A stretch of DNA of 64,000 nucleotides from Prostheceraeus crozeri (lineage: Eukaryota; Platyhelminthes; Polycladida; Euryleptidae): NCBI GenBank assembly GCA_907163375.1, contig CAJQUW010001866.1, positions 868,001 through 932,000 of the forward strand, given 5' to 3'. The notes beneath the pieces are model-generated. The model did not search any database. It saw only the letters and a list, made by a program, of their open reading frames with translations, and had not been told where the DNA came from. Shown one piece after another: positions 22,065 through 30,964 of this stretch; within the stretch, counting starts at the first letter, position 1; each line of letters begins with the position of its first letter. A program made the position numbers and the translations under genes.

Positions 22065-22575
22065 TCTGGACAGCTAGCTTCGATCTTGGCTTCTAGTGGA
22101 CGGATTTTGTCGTGCCATAGATGGTTTGAAAGCTAAGAGTGAGACAAATTCAGTGAAAGAAACGGCTTGTTCATATCTGTCTTCGTTTAGATGTGAGGCG
22201 CCATTTAAGATTTTGGGAGACTGTCGAAAAACGACAGAGTTAGAATTTTGGACGTTTTGGTCTCTAGCGCCAAAACGAACCATCGGATGGGAAAACGGAG
22301 GCCAGATTCGGATTCAGCGTGAAATTCTGCATCGGTATGGTGAGTTTCAAGTCAATCGGAGAGAAAAAGTTTCGCTGACGTCCCCCCCCCCCAGCACCGA
22401 TCTTCCAACTTTGGTTCTAGAGATCGTAGAAAGTCGTGCAATAGCTCGTTTGAAAGCTAAGAGTGAGAAAAATTCACTGAAAGAATCGCCTTGTTCCTAT
22501 CTGTCTTCGTTTAGATGTGAGACGCCATTTAAGATTTTGGGAGATTGACGAAAAACGATAGAGTTAGAATTTCCC
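22065..22575. repeat. Subterminal duplicated block inside the left end
   Basis: Two direct copies (about 22,067-22,260 and 22,385-22,575) share GAAAGCTAAGAGTGAGA, TATCTGTCTTCGTTTAGATG and CCATTTAAGATTTTGGGAGA. An open frame (22,096-22,548) spans them, but the repeat structure argues against a gene. Confidence 0.7.
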
Positions 22576-22692
22576 AAGAAACAGCTCCAGCGGGCGAATG
22601 AAGACTCGGATTGGTAAACGGAGGCCAGATTTGGAATCAGCTTGATGTTATTGTCCAATGAGGATCATCATCCAATGAGTATCAAGCATTTC

Positions 22693-22702
22693 TATATAAA
22701 TA
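22693..22702 (+). promoter_or_regulatory. TATA box of the first plus-strand gene
   Basis: TATATAAATA about 100 bp upstream of the ATG at 22801, with two TCCAATGAG (CCAAT-like) copies 20-45 bp further upstream. Spacing fits an RNA polymerase II core promoter. Confidence 0.7.
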
Positions 22703-22800
22703 GCGAGCCTTCCACAGTGAGAATCATTCCATCGTTGAATCACACGAGTGACGGACGCACATTTCCTCTCTCTAGTTCCCTATTCTATTATCCAACTAAA

Positions 22801-23577
22801 ATGGTAAGTCACTACTTTCCTCCCTCTCCTCCCTTGAACGTAAACTTATTACAATCTTTTCCATTTTCAGGCATCTACTCCATCTGCTGCGCTAGTAGGA
22901 CAAAATGGCGGTCAAACGTTACAAGGTTCGCTACGATCAGATCATCTACAACTGAGGCCAGTGGAAGAAACAACCAAGGTACATAATCCTACACCGCTAC
23001 AGCGTAAATTTAAACAAGTCTTGCGTTATGACGATCATGGCGTAGTACTCCAAACGGGAATGCTCCCTTCCACGGATGTCAAGATAATGCACAATCAGTA
23101 TGGGGACTACATACTGATCCCCGTGAGTCCGTACATTCGCCACCAACTTGATATTATTGAGGAGTACGTGACATTAAATATGGACATTCCTACTCCTCTT
23201 GCTCAAGAGTGGAAGGCGAGAGATGACAAGGATACTCCCTATAGAAAGTTTTGGGATGGTAATCACATTTGCCTACCGGTATCACATTGGTGCACTTACT
23301 ATAAGAAGGAGGGAGATCATTCAACACCCATCACATGCGACGAGCTCGGAGAAGGTACTTGGGATATCCTTTTCAAAGTGAATGGGCTATATTATGGTCG
23401 GCATAAGGATAATAAAATAGCCTCTCTCTCTCCATGCATATGGAATCCATCCTATATATTCCAAAACCACCCAACGTGGACGACATAATTGATCAAATCT
23501 TTAACAGCAGTGGTACGAAGCGCAAGTCGGAGAAGAATGCTGCATCAAAACGCAAATCAAAGAAGGAGAATTACTAG
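22801..23577 (+). pseudogene. Spliced Polinton gene, possible ssDNA-binding protein, one frameshift
   Basis: The ATG at 22801 is followed at once by a GTAAGT donor; the 67 bp intron (22804-22870) ends in TTTTCAG, and exon 2 continues in frame (ASTPSAALVGQNGG). The protein has a beta-rich middle (GDYILIPVSPYIRHQLD) and a block GTWDILFKVNGLYYGRHKDNKIASLS that I think resembles the end of an OB-fold-like domain in virus ssDNA-binding proteins. The read-through frame stops at 23488, but after the CTCTCTCTC run near 23,422 a different frame gives a coherent tail with PPNVDDIIDQIF and a basic KRKSEKNAASKRKSKK, ending at TAG 23575-23577. A one-base slip in the CT run is the likely break. Function is a guess; the splice structure is well supported. 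Confidence 0.6.
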
Positions 23578-23737
23578 TCCTTTCCTAACTCTATCCTATG
23601 ACAATTCGCTTATGTGCTTTGAGTGTCGTAGACGTGGTCTTATTAGATACATTTTACTTCTTCGTTGCCATCATATCATTTGTGTATTTTGTCGTGAAAA
23701 GCATCGATGTAATTCTTCATTTTGTAATATGTTATAG
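23538..23737 (+). CDS. Small RING-type zinc protein
   Basis: A 66-codon frame whose C-terminal part reads CFEC, then CHHIICVFC and a Cys pair. This is the spacing of a RING core (CxxC ... CxHxxCxxC). The start is uncertain: Met codons at 23538 and 23612 are both possible, and the first overlaps the tail of the preceding gene in another frame. A second RING protein lies at 24,818. RING proteins usually act as ubiquitin ligases; nothing more can be said. Confidence 0.4.
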
Positions 23738-23789
23738 AACGTTTCCTTAGATGTGTAAATTTCCGTTTTAGGCTTCTATCATCATTTTT

Positions 23790-24320
23790 ATGGATTGTGA
23801 GGGTGAACCTGTATAGGAGCTCAGTGCTATTGCTATGAACAATTGGACATATCAGATTGTCAGTGTCTATCATCAACATGCCAACTGCAATCCCAATGTT
23901 GATCAATGGGCGAGAAAACACATTCATGGACTTAATCTGAAATATTTGCAAGACTATGGCTTTTCTTGTGAGAGTGCTCTTCTTATTGACTTTAAACGAT
24001 GGTTAGCTGCTTTCAATGTTATACGCATCTTTTGTAATAATCCTGGTAAGGAGAGGAAAGTATTTCCTAATTTAATCATTGATGATATTTTGCTCCCACC
24101 TTGGGATAGTAGAGTGAATCAACATTATAATGAAGTCACGAAACGTTTTAAGGATTTGTGTGTTCCTATTTTGTCTGTTCGCTGTAGTAGCTACATTCAT
24201 AACCAATGCTTCTTTCCTCCTTACCTCAGCACTGCCAAAGTCCTGTATGGTTATCATTGCTCGCTGTATGATAGTTACCAGCTGTATCTATTTTATCTCT
24301 TTCAAACCATTGATTTATAA
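23790..24320 (+). pseudogene. DEDDh (DnaQ-like) 3'-5' exonuclease with one stop
   Basis: The ExoI motif FMDCEGEP (Asp and Glu present) is followed eight codons in by a TAG at 23814-23816, then ELSAIAM. HIHGLN fits the strand-helix turn after ExoI. The ExoII region has NNPGKE and LIIDD. An ExoIII-epsilon motif HCSLYDSYQLYLFYL (His and Asp five residues apart) lies near the C-terminus. All four DEDDh residues can be placed, so only the stop is damaging. A TTTTAG acceptor-like site lies at 23,767-23,771, so a short upstream exon is possible. In the element it would give proofreading or end-processing; that role is inferred. Confidence 0.72.
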
Positions 24321-24404
24321 TGCATGCTTGTTACCGTTATTCAATAAATGTTACTATGAGAAGAGTTGTTTTCATGCAATGGATGGGTTAGTTAAAGGGC
24401 GATC

Positions 24405-24815
24405 ATGTCTTTCTCAAACGACTGCGGAACATTACATTTTCATAGGCAAAGTTTAAAAGGAGCTGTTCAAGATTATGTGATAAATTTTCATAAAGATGAG
24501 ACCGACATCGAAGCAGTGGTCGATGATGCTAGCACTCTATTTCTAGAGTTAATGAATACATTCTCTGATAGCATTGTCATGGCGCGATTAGTTGCGAAAA
24601 TTAAGTTTAGTCATTTTGGAAAGGAAGAGGTGGAAAGTCGCTCTTTCCATTTTGCTTCTTATTCAATGGAAGTGGTAGATCACCCCGAAGAATTTTTTAA
24701 AAGACATATGATAAAAATTGCTGAACGTCTTAACGCATTTAACCATCATGGTAGCAGTCTAGTGATTGAAGCGATTTCAGATATTCACATTCAACTTTCC
24801 ATAAAGAAAAATTGA
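24405..24815 (+). CDS. Stand-alone protein resembling the N-terminal domain of Polinton DNA polymerase
   Basis: A 136-residue ORF starting MSFSNDCGTL. Its second half (SRSFHFASYSMEVVDHPEEFF, IAERLNAFNHHGSSLVIEAI, DIHIQLS) resembles the short domain that precedes the exonuclease/polymerase in Polinton-type polymerases: a helix pair, then a GSG/GSS turn and a hydrophobic strand. The ORF stops at TGA 24813-24815, and a RING gene begins three bases later instead of polymerase sequence. Either the domain is used alone or it is what remains of a deleted polymerase. The resemblance is by eye and needs a profile search. Confidence 0.5.
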   Translation: MSFSNDCGTLHFHRQSLKGAVQDYVINFHKDETDIEAVVDDASTLFLELMNTFSDSIVMARLVAKIKFSHFGKEEVESRSFHFASYSMEVVDHPEEFFKRHMIKIAERLNAFNHHGSSLVIEAISDIHIQLSIKKN

Positions 24816-24817
24816 AA

Positions 24818-25141
24818 ATGCAGTGGTACTTGATTGTAGCACAACTGGTTTTCGAACTATGTCTGCTCACTCTCGAAGTATATTCCTTCTGTACATGTGT
24901 CTATTATTTAGAAAAGGCTAGCAAATTCATATCTTCAAAAAGACTTGCTATAGACATCAGTAACGGTGAAACTATGTGTTGTGATGTATGTAAGCGAAAG
25001 GATGGAAATGAAAAGCGCATCTTCAAGAGATGTAAGCATGCTTTTTGTCAACGCTGTTTCATACGTAATTGCATTCAACTTTGCAAATGTAACCACTGTG
25101 ATATTGCTCATTTCGAGTGTCACTTATGTCGCAATAGTTAG
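24818..25141 (+). CDS. Membrane-anchored RING finger protein
   Basis: The 107-residue product starts MQWYLIVAQLVFELCLLTLEVYSF, a clear N-terminal hydrophobic anchor or signal. The C-terminal half is a RING-type finger: CDVC, then CKHAFCQRC, CKCNHC and a final CHLC. The layout (membrane segment plus RING) suggests a membrane E3 ubiquitin ligase that could act on host proteins; that is inference. It lies three bases after the stop of the previous gene, the tight packing seen through this arm. Confidence 0.65.
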   Translation: MQWYLIVAQLVFELCLLTLEVYSFCTCVYYLEKASKFISSKRLAIDISNGETMCCDVCKRKDGNEKRIFKRCKHAFCQRCFIRNCIQLCKCNHCDIAHFECHLCRNS

Positions 25142-25192
25142 TACCTATGCAAATGTGGTAAAGAGATGTTTTAGCAAAGACTAACACGGAAA

Positions 25193-25552
25193 ATGGCGAA
25201 ACGTAAAATGGCGAAACGCAAAAAGTCTTGAAAGTTTTCTTCAGCCATTCAAGCTCTCCGACGAATGAAAGCAAATCAGCGATACAATGCTATACGACAT
25301 GCCAACGATAAATTCATTCATGAAATTATTTCTCATGTGAGAAAGTTGAGGACGAAGAAATTAGCGCCAAAACAACGAAAGTTACTTAAGCGATACGCTA
25401 CGAAATTGCGTTTCATCTCCAATCCTAAAGTCACCCTTCAAAGAAAGAGGAAAACTCTAACACAAAAGGGCGGTTTCCTTTCAGCAATACTTCCAATGAT
25501 AGCTCCTGCCGTGGGCAACCTATTGGGTAATATCTTTGGCTCTAAGCGTTAA
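25193..25552 (+). pseudogene. Basic protein with hydrophobic C-terminus (protein X-like), one stop
   Basis: The frame opens MAKRKMAKRKKS (a duplicated MAKRK), hits TGA at 25229-25231, and continues to an Arg/Lys-rich helical body (RKLRTKKLAPKQRKLLKRY) and a terminal GGFLSAILPMIAPAVGNLLG segment before GSKR. The basic body plus glycine-rich amphipathic tail is like the small condensing or membrane-active proteins (adenovirus pX/pVI-like) in Polintons and adintoviruses. A reinitiation Met at 25265 would leave 95 residues. It directly precedes the packaging ATPase. Confidence 0.6.
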
Positions 25553-26197
25553 TTATGCAAATGTTGAATCTCAAAGTATTAAAATTGATTTCAGACTTCA
25601 ATGCGATAAAGTTCTGACTGTATCAGGTCCATCTCATGCAGGTAAAACTGTTTTCACGCTGAATTTATTGGATAAAAGAAGGGAGCTGTTTAAGGAACCT
25701 ATCAATCGAGTGATTTGGTGTTATGGTATTTATCAACCGTCGCTGTTTCAGGAATTGCAAAGTCGCAACTTTATTCGACATGAAGGAATTATTCCAGTGG
25801 ATAAACTTCAGTCTAATGATGTTGTTGTATTGGATGATTTATTAAAAGAAAGTAAGAATTCAAAAGATGTTACAGATATGTTCACTCGCGCAGCACACCA
25901 TAAAAGGTGCTTTATCATCTATATCACACAAAATTTGTTTCCTGATGGAAAAGAAGCTCGTACACGAAACCTACACACTATTATGCTATTTTCAACAATC
26001 CGCCGGATAAAAGTCAATTTGAAATTTTAGCGCGACAAGTTGCACCCAGAGGATCAAAAGCCTTAATTGAAATTTTTCAAGCAGCTACTGAAAAACCATA
26101 CGGTTACTTATTCATTGACTTTACGCAAGAGTGTCCGGAAGTATTTAGATTTCGAAGTGATATTTTGAAAACTCCCATGATTATCTACAAACTATGA
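25537..26197 (+). pseudogene. Packaging ATPase (FtsK/HerA, A32-like), frameshifted
   Basis: Walker A is GPSHAGKT, preceded by the strand KVLTVS; Walker B is VVVLDDLL; a sensor-like IYITQNLFPDG follows. All are normal for Polinton packaging ATPases. No ATG lies in frame before the P-loop, so the start is lost or non-canonical. Near 25,995 the frame breaks: the first frame ends at 26,030, while the next frame carries the conserved tail (NPPDKSQFEILARQV ... IDFTQECPEVFRFR) to a TGA at 26195-26197. The stop overlaps the next ATG (ATGA). It is a second, clearly different ATPase from that at 1.6-2.4 kb. Confidence 0.85.
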
Positions 26198-26886
26198 GTT
26201 CTTATTCTCGCATGATTGTTATTCCTCAGGATGAATATGTACAATTGACTGCCATGCAGCAAGTAAAGCAACCTCTTGCAAATCAAATGTATAGGAAAGA
26301 AATAGATTATCAGCAAAATGTTCACATCAAAGATCCACATCGTGCTGTATTATTACAATCGGAAACTGTTGAGCAATTGAAAAACTTGAAGTATAAGATG
26401 CGTGACTCTGTATCGACTGCTACACCTTTAGCATCTCGCGCACATGCCATATCTCTTTTCAACAGTATTGAACCCCATCTCAATGTAAATGATAGAGGAG
26501 AAATCATTACAGATGAAAATAAAGTGATTGATGCTTCACGTTATGAAGACTTGATTCAGTATGCGACACGTAGAAAGCGCCGTCAGGGCTATGTTCCACC
26601 TGGTTGGTCATACTTTCTTAAACTATTGAAAAAGCATAATGTGCCAAAATTTGCTTTAAATAATGAGACATTGAAAGAACTTGATTCAACAGTGGCTACT
26701 GCTCCAATGCTTCAGGCGATGAAAATGCCAACAAATTGGTTTAAGACGTCACCTGCTACATCCCCTCCCACACTCACTAAGCAAACAAGAGGAAGAACTC
26801 GACGTAGATCTACATCACCACTAAAACTAGTAAAAGGAAAACGTAAAACAGCTCCTCCTAGGAAATACATGTTCTCAGACTATTAA
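26194..26886 (+). CDS. Conserved-type Polinton protein of unknown function, 230 aa
   Basis: It starts MSSYSRMIVIPQDEYVQL, overlapping the ATPase stop by ATGA. The N-terminal VIPxxEYxxL phrase recalls a protein often found beside Polinton ATPase and capsid genes. The centre has TRRKRRQGYVPPGWSYFLKLLKKHNVPKFALNN, with a PPGW turn and long helix. The C-terminus is very basic and Ser/Thr/Pro-rich (RGRTRRRSTSPLKLVKGKRK), suggesting nucleic-acid contact or a nuclear signal. Intact. A virion core role is plausible but unproven. Confidence 0.65.
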   Translation: MSSYSRMIVIPQDEYVQLTAMQQVKQPLANQMYRKEIDYQQNVHIKDPHRAVLLQSETVEQLKNLKYKMRDSVSTATPLASRAHAISLFNSIEPHLNVNDRGEIITDENKVIDASRYEDLIQYATRRKRRQGYVPPGWSYFLKLLKKHNVPKFALNNETLKELDSTVATAPMLQAMKMPTNWFKTSPATSPPTLTKQTRGRTRRRSTSPLKLVKGKRKTAPPRKYMFSDY

Positions 26887-26887
26887 T

Positions 26888-27103
26888 ATGAAGCAGATGT
26901 GTTGCTTGCCATGTAATGAGCCGCCAGAGGTGAATGTCGTTGTCACTTGCACTTGCTGCGCCAGCTCTCATAATGAAACCCCTAAGCAATGTGAACACGA
27001 TCGCAAAACCGCTAAAGCTAAATGCTGCAGTTGTTGTAAATGTAGAAAGGCAAGAAAACAAAAAGATGAGAAGGAGGAAAAAGAGTCAGTCGTCATCGAC
27101 TGA
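26888..27103 (+). CDS. Cys-rich basic peptide, 71 aa
   Basis: An ATG two bases after the previous stop opens a small protein with many cysteines (MCCLPC, CTCCASS, CEHD, CCSCCKC) and a Lys/Glu-rich tail (RKQKDEKEEKE). It overlaps the integrase start by 38 bp in another frame. It could be a metal-binding protein; no family recognised. Tight spacing supports it being real, small size argues for caution. Confidence 0.4.
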   Translation: MKQMCCLPCNEPPEVNVVVTCTCCASSHNETPKQCEHDRKTAKAKCCSCCKCRKARKQKDEKEEKESVVID

Positions 27104-28154
27104 ACGTTTGAAGTCAATCTATTATGATGTAAAACATCTGGCAGGATTTGCATCTATCAAGAAATTATTAAAAGCGAGTGGTCTTCCACAATCACAAGTG
27201 AAACGATGGTTAAAGGGTCAGGCTACCTATACACTCCACAAACAAGCGAAAAAGAAGTACCGCACCCGCCATTATATTGTTCATGACATCGATGAACAGT
27301 GGCAAGCAGATTTGTGTGATGTTGCCTCCATTTTAAAACATAACTCGGGCAATAATTTTATTTTAACCGTCATTGATATTTTCTCGCGTTATGCATGGGC
27401 TCAACCTTTAAAAACTAAAGAAGGTAAAGGAGTAGCAAAAGCATTCCAAACAATTTTTCGAGAAGGTCGCATTCCAAAAAGAATTCAGAGTGATCAAGGA
27501 AAAGAGTTTGAAAATCAGCATGTGACAAGATTATTTGAGAGGCATGACATTGAGTTTTTTAGTGTAAAGAGTGCTTATAAAGCTGCACTCGTTGAACGTA
27601 TTAATCGCACATTAAAAAATCGCTTGTGGCGACATTTTACTGCCAACTTGACACAAAATTGGACAAAGGTTCTACAAGATACACTCCATGCCTACAATCA
27701 CTCTATCCATCGTTCTATTGGACTCAGACCAGTAGATGTAAATGCTGACAATGTAGATAAAGTGCGCGAATCATTCCGACGTAAACGCACTCATGTGAAA
27801 AGTGATGTGAAAATTGGTGATAAAGTTCGTATCTCAAAAGTGAAAAGTGTTTTTGCTAAAGGGTACCTTCCGAATTGGACAGAGGAGGTATTTACAGTAT
27901 CAAGGATTAATCAAAAAGACTCTCCGACCACCTACAAGTTGAAAGATTACGATAATGAAGAAATTAAGGGTAGCTTTTACCGCGATGAGATTGAGGTAGT
28001 CACTGAAAGTGAAACATATTTGGTAGAGAAAATCATTCGATGTAAAAAACGGCAAGGTGAAGAATGGTGTCTTGTTAAATGGACTGGTTATCCTTCAAGT
28101 ATGAACTCTTGGATGCGTCGTGCCGACATCTTTCATCTAAGTGATCGACAGTGA
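27066..28154 (+). CDS. Polinton integrase (retrovirus-like DDE) with C-terminal chromodomain
   Basis: The Met at 27066 (MRRRKKSQSS) is the best start, giving 362 residues; an upstream in-frame extension overlaps other genes. An HTH-like N-terminal segment leads into the DDE core: Asp in WQADLCDV (about residue 81), Asp in IQSDQGKEF (about 143) and Glu in LVERINRTLK (about 177), with roughly 33 residues between the last two. The KGYLPNWTEEVFTV block is the usual beta-barrel. The tail YLVEKIIRCKKRQGEEW-CLVKWTGYP is a chromodomain, which reads histone marks and may steer insertion. It is intact, and catalyses the insertion that makes the 6 bp duplication. Confidence 0.95.
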   Translation: MRRRKKSQSSSTERLKSIYYDVKHLAGFASIKKLLKASGLPQSQVKRWLKGQATYTLHKQAKKKYRTRHYIVHDIDEQWQADLCDVASILKHNSGNNFILTVIDIFSRYAWAQPLKTKEGKGVAKAFQTIFREGRIPKRIQSDQGKEFENQHVTRLFERHDIEFFSVKSAYKAALVERINRTLKNRLWRHFTANLTQNWTKVLQDTLHAYNHSIHRSIGLRPVDVNADNVDKVRESFRRKRTHVKSDVKIGDKVRISKVKSVFAKGYLPNWTEEVFTVSRINQKDSPTTYKLKDYDNEEIKGSFYRDEIEVVTESETYLVEKIIRCKKRQGEEWCLVKWTGYPSSMNSWMRRADIFHLSDRQ

Positions 28155-28195
28155 TTCATGCAAAGTTGTAACTAACAATGTTTAGGGTTTGAGCT

Positions 28196-28651
28196 ATGAA
28201 TCCAACTGCCTCATTTTATTCACGACCCTCCTATGTAAGTGGTGGAGGACAAATTTACATCGGCGCTCGCCGCCAACGTGGAGGTAGCGTACTTGGTGCA
28301 CTGAAATCTGTTGTAGCACCTCTCATATCCAATGTCGGTAGATCTTTAAAACGAAATGTTTTAAGTAATGCCGTTGGCTTTGCTGTTGATGTTGTTAGTG
28401 ATCTTTCCAGAGGTAGAAGTTTTAAGAGCAGTTTGTTGAATCGTGGGAAGGAACGCGGTTTAAAAACATTGAAGCAGACCTTTGCTGGTGTTACTCAAGG
28501 AAAGAAATCACCTAAACGAATGAAAAAAGGAAGGAGGAAACATCGCGGAGCTGGTAAGGTGCGATCTTCAGTCAAAAGGCATTCACGCAAACGTCGCAGA
28601 GGCTCTAATCATTCATCAGGCGCTAAACGACGACGCTGCTATAACTTCTAA
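28196..28651 (+). CDS. Basic virion-core protein (pVI/pVII-like), 151 aa
   Basis: The N-terminus has aromatic/Gly-rich YVSGGGQIYIGARRQRGG and then an amphipathic LGALKSVVAPLISNVG segment, like the membrane-active peptide of adenovirus protein VI and its Polinton counterparts. The C-terminal 60 residues are almost all Lys/Arg/Ser/Gly (KRMKKGRRKHRGAGK, RKRRRGSNHSSGAKRRR), suited to DNA condensation. It lies 42 bp after the integrase and 3 bp before the major capsid gene. Intact. Confidence 0.65.
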   Translation: MNPTASFYSRPSYVSGGGQIYIGARRQRGGSVLGALKSVVAPLISNVGRSLKRNVLSNAVGFAVDVVSDLSRGRSFKSSLLNRGKERGLKTLKQTFAGVTQGKKSPKRMKKGRRKHRGAGKVRSSVKRHSRKRRRGSNHSSGAKRRRCYNF

Positions 28652-28653
28652 TC

Positions 28654-29737
28654 ATGGAGTGTAAAACTTCTGGTTTTTGTTTGTTCGATCAACAAGCCAT
28701 ACAGACAGATATTCTTAGTTCAAGTATTGTAGATTATCATCCTCGAACAGCTGAGAATGCTGGCCCCATTGAATTTGTTATTCCTGGTGGTAGTGGTGAC
28801 TACATAGATTTGAGTTATGCGATGCTTGATTTGAGGTATAGAATTCAGCAAGCAGATGGAACTGCTATTGACGATGCACATAAAGTTGGGCTGAACAATT
28901 TACCATTGACTACATTACTTCGTGATGTTTCTCTAACGATTGGAGAGCAGCAGGTGGAAGGTGGTCAAAGCGATTATCCCTATAAATCATATTTCAATCA
29001 TGTATCACAGTTTCATCCAGCAGCACAAAAAAGTCATATGGAAGCCATGGGATGGTACAGAGATGAAGCAGGAAAATTTGATGTTGAAACAAACAGTGGC
29101 TTTGTAAAGCGATCTGCTATGATTAAAGATAGTAGAGTATGTCAGCTATATGGTCCGCTAAATTTAGACTTCTTTAGACAGTCAAAGTTTTTACTCTGTA
29201 ATACCAGCATGCGACTCAAGCTGACATTGAATAAGCCTGAATTTGCGCTAAATGCATTTGCTAGTTGACAATTTTAGAATTCATGTGGAAGATATTGCAC
29301 TTTACATTCGTCGAGTAGTACCGAATCCAAGTGTCATTAGAGGACATGCTGAACGTCTTAACCGCCAAAATGCCATTTACCCCGTTCAGCATACAAAGCT
29401 TCTCACCTTTACAATTCCTAAAGATCAAAAGAGTTTCATGAAAGATGGCCTCTTTCCATCGGAAGCACCGAAGCTCCTCATGGTGGCAATGGTTGAAAAT
29501 GACGCATTTAATGGTAATATAAAGAAGAATCCTTTCAATTTTAAACACAATCAGTTAAGTGAAATTGCTTTACGTGTAAATGGTGTGAGTCATCCTACAT
29601 GCCATAATAAATTTTTATTTCGTATTATCTTTGCTTTCATACTGACTTACTTGAATGGGGCTTCAGTGGATGATTTAACCATGTATACATTTTCATTTGG
29701 AAATAGTAGCACGCTTAGTCTAACTTGTAAATCTTAA
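28654..29737 (+). pseudogene. Polinton major capsid protein (double jelly roll), frameshifted and truncated
   Basis: The first 204 codons carry GPIEFVIPGGSGDYIDL, LDLRYRIQQADGT, LLRDVSLTIGEQQV and SDYPYKSYF, the hallmark order of the Polinton major capsid protein (often annotated like nematode F54H12.2). Near 29,252-29,268 the frame shifts; the other frame continues with VEDIALYIRRVVPNPSV, a lysine/threonine block and NPFNFKHNQLSEIALRVNG, all family signatures. After about 29,610 the family sequence is lost and replaced by a block that recurs in a tandem 205 bp repeat (VDDLTMYTFSFGNSS). The C-terminal third is thus missing or scrambled. Confidence 0.88.
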
Positions 29738-29813
29738 AACATTTCATATGAACGATGATGGTAGATGAAATAGTGTCAAATAAAATTAAGATAGCTTACA
29801 CTTCTGATACAGG
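29666..29813. repeat. First copy of the 205-bp tandem unit, cut by the LTR element
   Basis: Starts GTGGATGATTTAACCATG and ends at CAGG, the LTR element's target duplication. The unit resumes at 42,200 on the other side of the 12.4 kb insertion. Confidence 0.85.
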
Positions 29814-29913
29814 TGTAACCCGGAGGACTCGATCCCCAGCCTTAGGACCCTTAGTGTACAGCAAGCCGGGTCACATTTAGGAACTTGAGCGGGAAGAGAA
29901 ACAAACGAGATGG

Positions 29914-30187
29914 TTACGTAAGATTCCAAACGAACGATATAAAGTGCAAATAAATAAGGAAGGACAGAATAGGACAGAACAGTAAAAGTGGCGCCATTCG
30001 GGAAACATAAATTACCATTCCAGGCGCCGGGGCATGATCAGATCCGTGGGAGACCAGAGCGCGTAGAAGAGTGTTACGTAATACTGGAATTGAAAAGCGA
30101 TATTTCCCAGAACTATCAAAAGAGACCGCCGTAATTGACGAGATCGGTTTCGTGAGAAACAAATAAGCAAGGGACTGTGTTACGTAA
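29914..30187 (+). promoter_or_regulatory. U3 cluster of TTACGTAA (bZIP-type) sites
   Basis: Perfect palindromes TTACGTAA occur at 29914-29921, 30074-30081 and 30180-30187. TTACGTAA is the classical site of PAR/C-EBP-related bZIP factors. Two of the three lie at the same place in the 62 bp direct repeat, as duplicated enhancers do in retroelement U3 regions. Confidence 0.55.
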
Positions 30188-30323
30188 TACTGAAATTGAA
30201 AAGCGATCGTTCCCAGAGCTATCAAAGGAGACCGCCGTAAGTGCCCCATTAAATAAATAATAGTCAGGAAAGGAATTCGAAGCGCATGGGGGCAGGCGGC
30301 AGCGGATCAAAGTCTAAGAACAG

Positions 30324-30330
30324 TATATAA
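30324..30330 (+). promoter_or_regulatory. LTR TATA box
   Basis: TATATAA upstream of GCGAGGCTC; transcription probably starts about 30 bp downstream. The same box is in the 3' LTR at about 41,631. Confidence 0.65.
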
Positions 30331-30893
30331 GCGAGGCTCAAAACAGCAACCGTATAACAAGAACAATCGACGATCTGTGTACGCACAGCAGTAGATCCGC
30401 TAGCCGATCAAGAGACCAAGACAACTACGACCCGACCGGACGAGAGAGTGAGTATAACGATAGCTAAAGGCAGGCGTAAGGTTCGAAGGCCCTAGACCGA
30501 CCTAGAAAGATCGCGCCGAGAGGCCCTGATAGTAGCTAGACGTACCGCAGAGGCTCGAAGCACTATACGTCTCCGTTTGTTACTCTTCCCACTAAACTAC
30601 CTGTGAGGCTGAAGCTATTTTTCTCTCCCTCTATTCGTATTTCTCTCTCCCTCTATTTGTATCTCTATCTTCCTCTATTTGCACGTATTGTTAATTTATG
30701 ATTGATTTATGTGAATGATTGATAAAGGCAATTATATTTACGTATTGATCAGAGTTGTTCTGTATTCGGGCTCGACTGAGGATCGTTAGGATCGAGTAGA
30801 AACCAGAGTGCTAACCAAAATAAGTGATCAAGTAACCTGTAAGCGAAGAGAAACGCGCAAAACGAAAATAAAGACCTACCAGAGGGGCTACAC

Positions 30894-30905
30894 TGGAGGT
30901 CCCAC
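30894..30905 (+). promoter_or_regulatory. Primer-binding site (tRNA-Gln-like)
   Basis: TGGAGGTCCCAC starts one base after the 5' LTR. TGG complements the CCA end of a tRNA, and the 12 bases look like the glutamine-tRNA type site used by some retroviruses. Comparison with host tRNA-Gln genes would settle it. Confidence 0.6.
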
Positions 30906-30964
30906 AAACTGAACTAACCGAGCCCAGAATACTTACTCGATCTAAGACAAGAAAAGTGAAGACT

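Larger units (their letters stand above)
29814..30892 (+). repeat. 5' LTR
   Basis: Begins TGTAACCCGGAGG and ends GGGGCTACA. It contains three TTACGTAA sites, a 62 bp direct repeat (30,073-30,134 and 30,179-30,240), a TATA box near 30,324 and AATAAA near the 3' end (about 30,866). Confidence 0.96.

Noticed and set aside
22096-22548. 150-codon open frame near the Polinton left end
   Set aside because: It spans a duplicated subterminal block, and the encoded protein simply repeats itself with the duplication.
29914-30310. Minus-strand open frames in the LTRs (also at 41,221-41,617)
   Set aside because: Identical in both LTRs because LTRs are repeats; they overlap the promoter region and show no domain.
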